Below, in pieces: positions 21,940-33,392 of a stretch of DNA of 64,000 bases. Each line of letters begins with the position of its first letter. The first letter of the stretch is position 1. The position numbers were made by a program, and so were the translations under genes. Source of the DNA: Dendrolimus kikuchii (Eukaryota > Arthropoda > Insecta > Lepidoptera > Lasiocampidae); the NCBI GenBank assembly GCA_019925095.2, contig CM034391.1, positions 7,220,551-7,284,550 of the forward strand, in the 5' to 3' direction. Below the pieces are notes generated by a model, which saw only the letters and a program-made list of their open reading frames with translations, did not search any database and was not told where the DNA came from.

Positions 21940-22080
21940 TTTTTTTTCAAAAACAACCCTTTCCCTTGGTTTGCCGTTTGACATTTCTTCACAGAAATTG
22001 ATCCTTACAAGCTATACTATGATTTGATATAATAACAGATTCGTTTATTTTTTCAAAATTAGCCGATTTGATTATTAACA
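21940..22080 (+). repeat. Dispersed repeat (inverted partner at 47550-47690)
   Basis: AACAACCCTTTCCCTTGGTT, GTTTGACAT, TTCACAGAAATTGATCCTTA, CAAGCTATACTATGATTTGA and TATAATAACAG all recur in reverse complement at 47550-47690 at about 85% similarity by eye. No coding content. Confidence 0.7.
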
Positions 22081-22089
22081 AGGGTAATT

Positions 22090-23660
22090 AGTTTTCCAAA
22101 AATCTAATGATACCGCTATAACTTTCGTCAAAATCGGCCTCAAGACTCCTTCAACGGTTTTTCGCTATTTAGCATATTTTAGGATTTGGCCTTGAAGGCC
22201 CATTTGAAAAATTCACCTCGTGTATAAAAACCTAATTAAGTTTTTTAGTAAATAAAATAGAGCTACTTGTTACTACTTCTATTTTTATGCATAATCAAAA
22301 AAAATATTAGCATTCGTCGCTTCTTCCCTACATAAACTACAAGTGTGCGAAATTTCATACTACTCCGTCCGCGCAATTTTCGTAAAAAGGGGTACAAAGT
22401 TTTTGCTTCACGTATTAATGTATAGACATCTTTCTCGTATGGAACGAACCTAAGATTAACATTTTTGTTTCAAATATCAAAGACCCAATATCATTGCCTT
22501 TATTGAAAAAAGCCTAATAGTATAATGGTCTAAATTTAAAAACATCGGTAGCTTAAATATCTTCGTAATAATTACGAGAACCTTTTCACTATACCTTAAA
22601 ACGTGCGATACTTAATTTCTCGCAGAATATTGTCAAAAGTAGGACAAATAAGTGGCAACCCAGTGGTGTGCTTTGGATAACCTACATTGATATACATGTG
22701 AATACCTTGGACAAGGGAAGAAAAGAGGCCGATAGACCTAGCGGACAAAGAGTCTATTGTGAACTGCAATATTCGTATGATGGGAAAAGTTTTAAATTAG
22801 TAAGATCTTCTTGTATCATCTACAATATTATGGCCATATGAATAAATGAAAAATCTAGATGGCATAGCTTATTAAAGGCTTCACCATCTTGCATATAAAT
22901 TGATTTTTATGAAATTTTGTATAAGTCGTAGAAGTTAAGGAGTTACCTAATTGGAAATCGGTATCTCGCTTTTTCGGTAGCTCGCGCATTACCACATTTT
23001 TGAAATTATAAATTCAATTAGAACACCCGCTGTTATTATATGCTTATATGTTAACCAGGCGCTGGTGGTAAAAAACAAGTTGATGAAACTTTACTTCAAG
23101 ATAATCGATGTATGAAACCCACTAATCCACTTTGAACAAGCGTACGTTCGTAAACTCTAAAAATGCGGAGGCTTCTATAATTCAAAATCCACTACTTTAA
23201 AGTCATGAGCACAGCTTGTTCTTTCTGAAAATTATATACATATAGGAGTAGGTACATGCCATCATGTCACTTCTTAAACCCATTTTTATTAAATATCTGG
23301 TATATTTACCCGAAGACCTTCTTCCTATAACTTGGATAATAACTTATTTCTATGCCAAAATAAAGAAAACAAATTAATATTAAAAACTAAATTAACCTTT
23401 AAAGGTTAATTCATATTTTCAGAAACATCGCCGTCGTTTACTATTAAAAACGAAACATGCTAATTTTCAGGAAGAACCCACTCATGATTCATGCTACTTA
23501 TGCTGTACTTCATTAAATGTCATCAATTACCATAACCTACTGTCCCGGCGGCATATTATCAGAGTTCATCGTCACGCAAATGTACGTAATACAGTTTATT
23601 CATTATATATACTTATTACTTACAAATAAATTTATCGTGTTTGGCTTTTGTATATTGAGT
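22090..23660. other. AT-rich DNA without assignable features
   Basis: No exon or named repeat recognised. GAAATTTCATACTACTCCG (22350) and similar phrases suggest old transposon ends, but nothing could be delimited. Confidence 0.3.
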
Positions 23661-23683
23661 TATTTTTTACGTTCGTACAGATT

Positions 23684-23925
23684 CGCCAGGTGGTAGGGTA
23701 TTTGCCCGACTGGATGGCTATCACCCCTGGTCTAGAGTATGCCGCCATAACAGCCTTGAGTTGTATTGTATTTGTATTGTAGTGACCAGGTCCCAGTCTC
23801 CCTTAAGAGAGCAACAGCGCATTTGTAGCACCTTTGGTGTTGCAAATGTCCATAGGCGATGGTAACCACTTTACATCGAGTGGGCCGTCTGCCTGTCTGT
23901 TGAACTCCCGCAATAAAAAAATATT
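23684..23925 (+). mobile_element. GCAATAAAA-tailed retroposon, 5'-truncated
   Basis: Starts at CGCCAGGTGGTAGGGTATTT and runs to CTGAACTCCCGCAATAAAAA. Middle blocks GTCTCCCTTAAGAGAGCAAC and CATAGGCGATGGTAACC are well kept. Confidence 0.75.
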
Positions 23926-24029
23926 CGCGTTTGATCAACTGAACAATGCACAATGACACCGGTCATTGTGGCGTTCATGCTGTGTTAAGCCTAGTTTTTT
24001 ACAAATATACATAGGTGTATTTGTCTGTA

Positions 24030-24570
24030 AAGTTTGACTTCTGAATTAGCCACCCAGGGCACAGGCCCCGGCTTGCCCCCTCCCTAGATCCAGGATTGCC
24101 TAGAAGATATATATTCATTCATGACTTGAAGACTCCTAGATTGTATTTGTCAGGAAAGACAGACTTCGGCAAATTATTCCATACTTTGGAAATACTCACT
24201 TTTATATCGTCGACAATTCCACATCAACAGAAAACTCACAACCGTTTAACTTTCGGAGAAACTTTGCGTCTTTCTGCCTATTCTACCGTCTATGTACAAC
24301 AGGGAATGTGCCGAGGAACTCCTTGAACTGGTGCTATTTGCACGCCTGCACCGCTCACCATCGATGGAATGTTCAGCTCAATTTCCATGAGTTACCTCGT
24401 TCTTTAATACACAACAGTTCTCTAGAACGTTTATTCCGTGTATAATGCTGTATGCGTGGATCCGAAAGTTAAAAAAAAAAAACGCATATTCCGCACACAC
24501 GAAACGGCTGAAGATAATAGTATAATTTTGTTGCCTTCAGTTATCGTATAAATGTTTGTTGAATAACAAT
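24030..24570. other. No gene found; one short repeat-like block
   Basis: GGGCACAGGCCCCGGCTTGC followed by CCCCTCCCTAGATCC (24055-24092) stands out as GC-rich and repeat-like, but has no second copy in the window. The rest is AT-rich. Confidence 0.3.
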
Positions 24571-24579
24571 AAATAAGTA

Positions 24580-25192
24580 CCCGCAGGGGGGCTTTGTAGC
24601 GAGGCCTTAGGTGAGTAGTGACATCTAGGACCTGACTCCAGGGGCCAAAGTAAGGCCCCGGCCTCCGTGCTTGCCTTAGCCAGCCGGTACGGAGTGGAAA
24701 TCGCTAGAGCTAAGACTCAAGCTCCAGGGGTGGAAATGATAAATAGCATAGCGTAGGAAGTAGCTTCGGCGAAACAGCAGGCCACCTCTCTACACCCCTT
24801 TGCTATTCACACCCATGTTGCCACTGTCTTCTATGACATTTATTGGGACCCATGCAGGGAGTGGCGAGTCACCGTCTGCCCATTTTTCCATGTTCCCCGA
24901 ACATTGCGACGGGCAGAGGCCATAGTCCCCATATTCCCAGATCCCTAGTACCACTAACAGTACACCCCAATAGCCCGGTATTATTTGTTCTCATTTCCCA
25001 CAATAGACCTACACTGGCCGGGGCTTTTCCTTGGGTGCATTATTATATGGTGTAGACAGGGATAATCGCCGGTCAGTGTCACGCCACATTTATATTAAAT
25101 TTGTCAAGAGGTCTCTACGTGTTGGCTTTCCCATGGCTCCACGCAAGCCCTCCAAAAGTCCGGGCCTTTTTTATGGCCCGTGGTCTTCAAAG
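24580..25192 (-). mobile_element. (TTA)-tailed retroposon, longest copy
   Basis: On the minus strand it starts near CTTTGAAGACCACGGGCCAT and ends GGCCTCGCTACAAAGCCCCC-CTGCGGG. At 613 bp it is the longest copy and the reference for the others. The AAGGCAAG...CTTGCCTT-type stem has diverged here. No open frame of note. Compared with it, 50364-50550 lacks the centre and 28245-28377 keeps only the 3' end. Confidence 0.6.
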
Positions 25193-25193
25193 T

Positions 25194-25253
25194 GTATGTA
25201 ATTTCTGTACTTATTATAAAGTATGTCACATTATAATAAGTACAGTTACATAC
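25194..25253. repeat. 60-bp imperfect palindrome
   Basis: Left arm GTATGTAA-TTT-CTGTACTTATTATAA and right arm TTATAATAAGTACAG-TTACATAC pair over 23 bases with one 3-nt bulge and an 11-nt loop. It touches the outer end of the retroposon at 24580-25192. Confidence 0.8.
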
Positions 25254-25627
25254 GCCTCGATTTAATACAACTTTCTTAACTCACTGCATTTGCCAAAAAT
25301 CCATTATATCTTACATGCCTGTCGTCTTAACACCGCAAACGAACCCGACGACAGAATGGCGATGTTTTCCAAGAACCAAAGAGAAATTGGGGGGACAGAG
25401 CCTATATAGACATGCATACATATCAGTATACAAAAAAAGGAAATATGCATGTATCAAGAATGTGTATTGAAGTTCGAACAAGAGATGACGGTATCATGAC
25501 TTAAAAATCATTGTTCAACATTAAATAATAAACAAATGGTTCGGAGGGAATTTCTCGCTATCCGTCTGTGTTACGTCATGGGGTTGTTTAAGAAGCATGT
25601 CATTAAATTTTTTCGAAGCCGATATCA

Positions 25628-25730
25628 CGTTGGCAAAGGCCCTGGCGTTAAACAGGTCCATAAGTGAGGGTAACCATTTTCCATTCAGGTGGGTCGTCCG
25701 CCTGTTTGCTTACTTCAGGCAATAAAAACC
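25628..25730 (+). mobile_element. GCAATAAAA-tailed retroposon, 3' fragment
   Basis: AACAGGTCCATAAGTGAGGG, TAACCATTTTCCATTCAGGT and a CAGGCAATAAAA end. Only the last 100 bp or so remain. Confidence 0.55.
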
Positions 25731-26034
25731 ATCATCTAATGTATCTAAAAAAGACCCTTAGAAGACGGTGAACTATGGTTAATAATCTACATAGTCTTGA
25801 GAGGTTATAAGTAGAATACGATATATCTAAGTTTTCTTTATTGTTTATGTCTTAGTCTAAGAAAGTGAATAGGTAGACAACTTCTGTTTATGGTTTAAGA
25901 AATAAAATTACTTTGTACTAGATGGAATCGAAGCCGTAGATACTTCGAGGCAATAAGAATACAGTAACGACTACGCCAATCGAGCCGCCAAATTGAATTA
26001 CAATCACAATATCCAATTACAAAGTTCAAGTGTA

Positions 26035-26160
26035 TGTAGGGTAGTGCAGTACGCTGGCTTGTACGAGTTGAGGCTGCAGCGGCGGCGGCGACCTACTGAC
26101 CGAGGTCAACGCCCGATGCACCGCGACGCCCTGACGACCGGTGCAATTGACCTGTGGACC
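26035..26160. other. GC-rich segment of unknown nature
   Basis: CAGCGGCGGCGGCGACCTAC and CGATGCACCGCGACGCCC stand out from AT-rich surroundings and directly precede a tandem repeat. One minus-strand frame stays open (VHRALTSVSRSPPPLQPQLV). No clear splice pair was found, so I do not call an exon. Confidence 0.25.
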
Positions 26161-26162
26161 TA

Positions 26163-26745
26163 GAAATACTGGAACGTGCCTAAGGTACGCTTCACTATGC
26201 TCCCGATGCCCACTTACTAACGATCCTCAACGCATCAAATATCTGTTAAAGAAAGCAGTAAGCCTTTATCTATCTATTATCATGGTCGCCTGCATTTTTA
26301 TGCAAGTTACAATTGATTCCTAGAAGTGGAAATACTGGAACTTACCTAAGGTACGTTTCACTATGCTTCCAATACCCACTTACTAACGACGCTAAATGCA
26401 TCAACAAAGCTGCAAGCCTTGATCTATCATCATAGTCGTCTGTATTCGTACGCAAGATACAATTTATTCTTAGAAGTGGAAATACTGGAACTTGTCGAAG
26501 GTAAATTTCACTATGCTTCCAATACCGAATTATAAACGAACCTCATTGCACCGATTATCTGTTAAACTAAGCAGAAAACCTTAATCTATCATCATAGTCA
26601 CCTGTATTTGTACTTATGCAAAACTCAATTGTTTCTTAGAACAGGAAATACTGGAACGTGACCTAAGCCACGCTTCACTATGCTATCCCAGCTTACTAAT
26701 GACCCTTAATGCACCGACTAAATCATCTTAATATCTTTCTAAATA
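26163..26745 (+). repeat. Tandem repeat, four copies of a 150/166-bp unit
   Basis: Each unit starts GAAATACTGGAAC and contains CTAAGGTACG-TTCACTATGCT, ACTTACTAACGA, CATCAT-AGTC and GCAA-ATACAATT-ATTC. Starts are at 26163, 26329, 26479 and 26645, so the spacings are 166, 150 and 166 bp. The last copy is partial. Units have diverged, so the array is not recent. Confidence 0.85.
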
Positions 26746-27144
26746 CTGTTGCTTCTTGTTGCCTACTTTAAGAAATATGAAAAACATAATATACTAAACC
26801 ACTAGGCAGGTCATTTTAGTATATAAACTGATAGTTATCATTCAGGCAAATCCATACACGCGTTAATGGCTTTGCAAATCAAATCATTACTTTATAAAAT
26901 TCGCTATCAATAACTTACAAAACAAACTAACTTAATTGTAATGCATAGAATAACGATCGTGCTCAAATGAATACATCGCTGTCCTACGTGTAAACGTATT
27001 TATAGTTGCACAGCTATTGTGTCAAACTACAAAATCACTTTTGCATACAGTCCACACGTTAGTGCCCTATTTTCCGGTACACGTCCTCGACTAGGGTGAC
27101 CAGAAATTAAAGAGAAAAATAGATACAATACATATAAAGCGGCC

Positions 27145-27425
27145 ATCCACAAATTACGTCACATGAATTTCATAATTTTTACCCCTCCTCCTTCCTTTTC
27201 ATAGCTGGTCACGTTCCTGAGACTCCTCTCACCCTAGTGTGACTTTACATATTTTGCAATTTTACATCTGGAAATGATTAAATTAAAATAGTAGGTAGTT
27301 CCGTAATTAGCTTAAATATATTAGATTTTGATCAGTGACGTCACGAAATTTAGGACCCCCTCCCAACTCTTGTCACACAATGTCACACTTCGTCGACCCT
27401 TTCTCTTAACGTGTGATATCATTTA
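27145..27425. repeat. GTCAC-rich nonautonomous element
   Basis: It begins GCGGCCATCCACAAATTACG-TCACATG and ends with TGACGTCACGAAATTTAGGA, a CCCCCTCCC run and TGTCACACTTCGTCGACCC. A reverse-oriented relative lies at 60055-60710, and a short end fragment at 2115. No transposase is present and the superfamily is not assigned. Confidence 0.55.
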
Positions 27426-27464
27426 TGGATTGCCTCTAATGAGGTAGTTGACACTTATTATACA

Positions 27465-27965
27465 CACTAGGGTGGCGCAAAAAATTGACTTTTTTTTAGT
27501 CTCGAGTGAAAAAATGTTAGTTTTTAATGTTTTAAGAACTCCCTCCAAAGGACAGCTCAAAAAAAAGTTAAAAGGTCCCTTCAAATTTTTTAAGATTTCA
27601 AAAATCGCCAACAACCGATTTTTTTTTCTCATACATACATAACTTCACGCCAGTTCCCTTGCGGGGTAGGCACGAACAACAGAGTGCCATTTAGGCTTAT
27701 TCTTACACACCTCACTTGCCTCTTTGACATTCATAACTCTTGTCATGCAAGCTCGTCTGTTCTTAAGGCTCCTGACATCACCTTCCGCTAGTACACGATT
27801 TTTTTTCTCGTTACGGTATAATTTTATAGATCAAAAAATAATAAGTTTCTGAAAGTTTTAGTTCAAAACTTGAATTTTAAAAGGTCGCTCATGTTTTTTT
27901 AAATTTACTAGTGCATTACTTTAGATTTTTTCGAGCGATTCTTATTCATATTAATATTCCATATA
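27465..27965 (+). repeat. AGGGTGGCGCAAAAA-type element, interrupted by an RTE fragment
   Basis: Starts ACTAGGGTGGCGCAAAAAAT and is rich in A/T runs. It is split at 27631-27795 by a family-A insertion. A sequence with a similar start (TTAGGGTGATTTATTTG) is at 32291. Superfamily unknown. Confidence 0.4.
27631..27795 (-). mobile_element. 5'-truncated RTE-like fragment (family A), about 165 bp
   Basis: Short TGTA tail and the reverse complement of the AYPARELA...SLKNRR coding region. The target-site duplication is about CGA(T)8-9CTC, seen before 27631 and at about 27796-27809. The T-run length differs by one, so the exact boundary is uncertain. Confidence 0.8.
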
Positions 27966-28244
27966 TTTTTTTCTTTTATTTAGTCATATAATCGATTAAA
28001 AAAAACACCACGAGATGATTTAAAAATCAAACAACAATACAAAAAATATTTTTTTTTTAAAACTCGATAATTTTATTAAATCAACTACAATAATTTAACA
28101 ATTTTTAAATATACTTTGTTGTGAATTCTGAAATCAAATTTAAATTTTTTACAGGTTTTAGCTTTACCTAGATTGTTTATTTAAAGTACATATTAAATTT
28201 ATTTTGTTTGCATTAGGGTATAACTTAAAAATCCTCAATCACTC

Positions 28245-28377
28245 CATGCCGGCTGGTTAAGGCAAGCACGGAGGCGGGGCCTTGATTTGGTCGCCGGAGT
28301 CGGGTCCGAGGTGTCACTACTCACCTAAGGCTTCGCCACAAAGCCCCCCTGTGGTTATTGTTATTATTATTAATAAT
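28245..28377 (+). mobile_element. (TTA)-tailed retroposon, 3' fragment
   Basis: ATGCCGGCTGGTTAAGGCAA to TTCGCCACAAAGCCCCCCTG, then GGTTATTGTTATTATTATTA, the tail expected for this family. It is 5'-truncated relative to 24580-25192. Confidence 0.65.
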
Positions 28378-28394
28378 GTATGTCTTTGTCTTAT

Positions 28395-28452
28395 TAATTA
28401 TTGTTAAGTGTCGCTTTTTTAGAAATAAATATTTTCTTTCTTTCTTTCATAT
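28395..28452 (+). repeat. LINE-like 3' tail with (CTTT)n
   Basis: GAAATAAATATTTTCTTTCT followed by more TTTC units. The body is not recognisable. Confidence 0.35.
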
Positions 28453-28944
28453 CACAATAAATTCTGACACAATGTTCACATAAAAGAGCGGACGTTCAAA
28501 AACTATGTCATTATCATAACTTTAAAATATCATGATAGAAACACTTTTAATTACTGTTTAAACTACAATTAACACGCTATTTGACTCGTTATAGAAAGAC
28601 GTCATAATTTACACCACTCGTACAAAATCTAGGTGGCTTCGGTGTTTCGTAAGATGATAAAAATTATCTCAGTTGATTTGATTATCAACTACCCTATTGT
28701 CCACTCTCTAGAGTTTTCGTTCCTAATCTTTAATGCATGTAGCTATATATACAATTTGCAGAATACGTTTATTATACTTTCTTCAACCGTTTATTTTACT
28801 TCTACTAGGTTAATTACTGATCAAATATTAATGCCCTATGGCGTTATGAATTCGATTTTATACAAAAATCGAGTTTGGTTATAAATAAATTTTAATAAAT
28901 GTAATTCACTTATATCATTTGCTAAAAATATTGTATCGCCTAAT

Positions 28945-29175
28945 AGAAAGAGAAAGAAAGGAAGAAAATCATTTTATTCACGACAAATTACATTAGATAG
29001 TGTAAGTTATAATTGTTAATAAATTTAAAACCAAATTAACTTAATCTTGTCTTAAAAGGGCCATCAGTCTCAGCATAATTCTGGTCTTTTAAAACCAGCA
29101 CTGATCATCCGCTGAGCTCTTAAGGTATCGTCATGGCAGACATTGCAATATTGCAGAGCATTATTGTAGGATCTT
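28945..29175 (-). mobile_element. LINE 3' region with (CTTT)n tail
   Basis: The minus strand ends GAATAAAATGATTTTCTTCC and then TTTCTTTCTCTTTCT. Its body reads TGTCTGCCATGACGATACCT, TAAGAGCTCAGCGGATGATC and GAGACTGATGGCCC, a common type of non-LTR 3' UTR. No coding part. Confidence 0.45.
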
Positions 29176-29482
29176 AAATAAAACATATATGTATGTATAT
29201 ATTAGGACGTCGACGACATATGAACATAAAAACCTTACGAAACTGTAGGCAATGGTTAATGAAGTATTTAACCCGTCACATCAATCTTGAAAATTCTATA
29301 CTTTTCTTTATAATTATTTTTTCTTGTACGGAGCACGAGTCATATAGCATATATGATTTCGGAGGTGGGCTCTGAAAATCAGTGTTATGTCGGACTACGT
29401 TTCCGCATAGCAAAATGCTGATTGCGAACCTCATTTCTCTATTATATTGTATTACTATTTGTTCTGTGCATTTGGAAGGAAC

Positions 29483-29770
29483 AGAAAAAGAATTTAATTT
29501 TCTGCAAGCGAGCAGCCTTTCGTAAAATCTGACAAAAAACCCACAGACAGGTGTTACGGTATATATCCGTTTGGATGGCTACCACTCTTAGTATAGAGTA
29601 TGCCGCCCACAACCTTGAGTTGTGTTTAATGGCCAGGTTCAAGTCTCCTTTTAGACAGCGGCAGCACATCGATAGCATCTTTTAGGTATTACAAATATTC
29701 ACAGACGATAGTAACCGCTTTCCATCAGGGGCTGTTTGACTATCTTTTAAACTCACGTAATAAAAAAAAT
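29483..29770 (+). mobile_element. GCAATAAAA-family retroposon, diverged
   Basis: ATTTTCTGCAAGCGAGCAGC, GGATGGCTACCACTC, CAACCTTGAGTTGTG, GCCAGGTTCAAGTCTCC and a CTCACGTAATAAAAAAAATC end. One of the older copies. Confidence 0.6.
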
Positions 29771-30347
29771 CTTTATTTCTTTCGGATAACATGGTAACCA
29801 AACGTCTCGTGTGCTATTGAACCAGTCAAGCCTGAAGTGTGCATTAACACCCACCCTGCGGCGGAACCGCACAGAGCACAAAGCAAAAACTTGCTGCCCT
29901 TCAAACGTAGGGTTGCATTGTTCCCCGCTTTTTAATCATTCTGTCATCTGTTTGTATGTGGTCATCGTGGATGTTTTTCTTTCTTGTGGTGCAATAACTA
30001 TATACACTTGTACGTATGTTATTTAAATATTAGCTGTGAATGAAATATTGCATTGTTTTATTGCAATTTATTTCACAATTCATATGTTATAATCATGTTA
30101 TAAAATCAGAAACCAAGATAAAACATCGAAAATTATCGTTTAGTAGTCTACCACAAAAAAATATTTTTGCGATGTTTCTCGCTTACGACGTTTTTTCAGA
30201 AAAGTCTAGATACGGGCTCTAACTGGTCCTCATGTTTTATTAAGTTCAATTTATTTGTTTACTATAGCTTAATCGTGGTTAGCTTACGTAAATTTTGGCT
30301 TCATATGCCGCGGAAACCTCCGTTATTTCTGATACAATATATATACA

Positions 30348-30751
30348 TATATATATATATGTAAATCAATTGCTGTTCGTGAGTCTCGCTAAAACTCGAG
30401 AACGGCTGGACTGATTTGGCTAATTTTGGTTTTGAATTATTTGTGGAAGTCCAGGGAAGGTTTAAAAGGTGAGTAAATATGAAAAAAATGCTTGGAATAT
30501 AGTAAAAATAACAATTTCGCTTTCCCTTAGAAACTATTCGTACCTGTCAAACAATTAATGTTCGCCCCGTCGTTTAGAAATCAATTAAATTTAAAAGTTG
30601 TTCAGAAATTAAATTAATTTTAACAGTGAAGTTTCTTTTTTCATTTTTTTGGTTTTGAATGTCAAACATTTGATATTCGTCCTGTCGTTTAGAAATCAAC
30701 GTTTTTTATTGATTGATTCTGAGGCGGTATGAAGTTTGCCGGGTTAGCTAG
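30348..30751 (+). mobile_element. Nonautonomous Helitron-like element
   Basis: It begins in TATATATA followed by AATCAATTGCTGTTCGTGAG and TCTCGCTAAAACTCGAGAAC-GGCTGGACTGATTTGG. It ends GAGGCGGTATGAAGTTTGCC-GGGTTAGCTAG, followed by T. The CTAG end with a short GGC...GCC stem before it fits Helitrons. The body includes two GTCGTTTAGAAATCAA repeats. Confidence 0.55.
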
Positions 30752-31037
30752 TATTCTATATTAATTCGGGGAATTAAAAATATAAAATCCTTTGAAAACA
30801 AGTAAAAAACAAACCGGTGGCCATGAACAACTTGGATTTAAACATCAAGGGATTATCTATAAAATAAACACTGTGGATACACATATTACACATATACACA
30901 TATTTAAATATATTATATATGTATATTAAAGATATTTTATAAGACGTTGATTGCAACAAATTCGGATCAGCTCTGTCACTCACCGGCTACTATCACGATA
31001 TGGACGCCTATCTATTGTCGGTTAACGATACTGAGGA

Positions 31038-31256
31038 CTTACTCTTAAATGTCTTTCGTCGTTCGTTTTCATTTTTGAACTTCTTTTGCTTGTTTTTTTT
31101 TATATTGAAGTGAATTTTCCATTTTATGTTTCATTTATTTTTATGTTATGTAGACTATATTATTGTAGTTATAAAGAAATATCTGTTCTTTCTTCATCTA
31201 ACTAAAACTTCATTGTCTCTTTCTGGCTGATCGGACGAAAGGCGTTTAAGAGTAAG
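31038..31256. repeat. MITE with 23-bp terminal inverted repeats
   Basis: CTTACTCTTAAATGTCTTTC-GTC at 31038-31060 and its inverted partner at 31234-31256 match at 21 of 23 positions. The span is 219 bp and no coding sequence lies inside. Target duplication not resolved. Confidence 0.65.
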
Positions 31257-31259
31257 GCC

Positions 31260-32285
31260 CCTATACCTTATGGTATCACTCAAACATATTTGATATTTTT
31301 TTTATCGAAATGTCATAATTTATGGTATTTATTGATAATCTAATAAGTATCGTGAATATATAATTTTTATTATATTAGATACTTTTATGCAGTTTAATCA
31401 ACAAACGTAAATATTTGGAAATTAATCCATTTTTCCTATAACAATATTTCTGATTTTTTTATGGATGTAAAAGTTTTCGTTCTTATACTTAATATGGGTA
31501 TATGTAGTGAATCGACGGTGCACACTGATGCATCTGTTTACATTATTTTCGGTGGTCTTCTTCCTCTTGGCCATTTGGGCTGGCGAAGAGCTTGGGGCCT
31601 CGTTACATTATTACGGCAGTAACTAGATTTAAAAAAAACTCTCCGAAAGTTATAGATAGAATGTTGATTGTTTTATATATCAACTTTCTTTCTGGTACAG
31701 AACCTTTTATAATAATATATCACAATTAAGGTATCGTAAAGCAGTAAATCAAAGGCTTTAGAGTGCACGTGGTTTGTGTTCGGGCGAGTAAGGTTTAGCA
31801 GCGTAAATACGTTGGCTTAACACCCTGCTAATTGGGTGTGATTCATGTGAATACATGGCTGGTTAGGTTATTTTGATTTGGTTTTGTTTTATACAATCGT
31901 ACAATAGAAAGCGTAAACCTGAAAGCTTCCTACATGACTAGATGGCGCACATAATCATTCTCTCCATTTTTAATATTTTTTATATATTTATTTAGGACAT
32001 AAATATTATTGGTGGAGTATCCAATGATTTTGCCCACAACTATAACAAATTCGTCTATCTGTTCATCAGTGCACTCATTATCCAGAACATTCCGAACTGG
32101 TACAAAAAAATTTGAAATAATATCATCAATAGATATGTAATTTTTCCATTACATAGCTAACAAACATAATATGTTAGTAAAGTTTTCCTCGCGGCATAAG
32201 CTCTATTTTACTTATAAATTAGGTACTTATATATCGCGAGCGATGCCATGGGCGAGAAGTAGTACACACGCACACACGCACATAT
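31260..32285. other. AT-rich DNA without assignable features
   Basis: No gene found. A small hairpin ACACCC-TGCTAATT-GGGTGT lies at about 31820-31840. Confidence 0.3.
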
Positions 32286-32290
32286 ATATA

Positions 32291-32640
32291 TTAGGGTGAT
32301 TTATTTGACTATTTTTTTCGGTCCCCACCCGAAATTTTGTTGTATATGTTGGAAAAAATCCTGAAAGTTACATCCTTAAATATTAATTTTAAGTACTTTC
32401 CCTGAACGTGAAAAGATTTTTCATATAAAATGTACGTAAATCAAGATTTTTTTATTTTTCTAAAACTCAGCCACATTTTCTGCTATCACATCGGGTTTGG
32501 CCGCGATTTACACATAATTAAATACTTCTACTATAGTGTTCATTGCGGCGAAAGTGTAACCTATACTAGTGAGTTGGCAAACGTCACTGAAGTTGATTTT
32601 CACTTGTATTATATACATATAAAACATCTTATTTAATATT
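32291..32640 (+). repeat. AGGGTGATTTATTTG-type element
   Basis: Begins TTAGGGTGATTTATTTGACT and TTTCGGTCCCCACCCGAAAT. The TTCGG...CCGAA part can fold into a hairpin. Weakly like the start of 27465. No coding content and extent uncertain. Confidence 0.35.
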
Positions 32641-32874
32641 ATACCCAATATTCAAACTCTACTAGACTTTCAGCGCAGTTTCGTTAGAGTAAACTTTCTA
32701 CCCGTACCTATGATCTGTATCCGGTATAAAGTATACTACATACACACGAATGATAAAAATTATCTTATGTTCATCTGTCCGTTATAGAAAATACATAATT
32801 TTTCCTGACTATCCTCGGCCGTGAGTAGTAACAAACAAACATCCAACACAAAGTCACGTTCTTATTTATGTACT

Positions 32875-33390
32875 ACCAATTCCCACGACTTCATCTGCGT
32901 GGATTGGTTTTTCACGGAACCCTAAAATAAAGTACATACACATACATCCGTAACTTCACGCCAGTTCCCTTGCGGGGTAGGCACGAACAACAGAGTGCCA
33001 TTTAGGCTTATTCTTACACACCTCACTTGCCTCTTTGACATTCATAACTCTTGTCATGCAAGCTCGTCTGTTCTTAAGGCTCCTGACATCACCTTCTGCT
33101 AGTACACGATCAATTTGATCATGGAAGGTGTGTCGTGGCCTTCCACGACTTCTGCATCCATCCACTTTTGCATTGTATATCTGTTTAGTCATTCTTTCAT
33201 CATGCATTCTTTCCACATGCCCGAACCACCGGAGCATTCCTTTCCTTACCTTCACCCTGACACTCTCTAAAATAAAGTAGCCTTATAATTTCACTTATCT
33301 ATCTTCCAATGAAAGTCCCGTCAAAATCGGCCCTGCCGTTTCAGAGATTAGCCAAAACACCCAGACAGACAGACAGATAAATATAAAATA
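32875..33390 (-). mobile_element. Helitron-like nonautonomous element split by an RTE insertion
   Basis: Left part CCAATTCCCACGACTTCATC-TGCGTGGATTGG and ACGGAACCCTAAAATAAAGT. Right part CTAAAATAAAGTAGCCTTAT, CAAAATCGGCCCTGCCGTTT and an ACAGACAGACAGA tract. The halves join perfectly if 32935-33279 is removed. The family is the same CCCGCGACTTCGTCCGCG group as 34885 and 53517. Confidence 0.6.
32935..33266 (-). mobile_element. 5'-truncated RTE-like fragment (family A), 332 bp, nested
   Basis: The minus strand is open over 99 codons: MKVRKGMLRWFGHVERMHDE, then [20 protein letters not shown] to AYPARELA. The 13-bp target-site duplication CTAAAATAAAGTA at 32922-32934 and 33267-33279 is perfect and lies inside an older Helitron-like element. 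This fixes the order of the two events. Confidence 0.93.
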
Positions 33391-33392
33391 TA

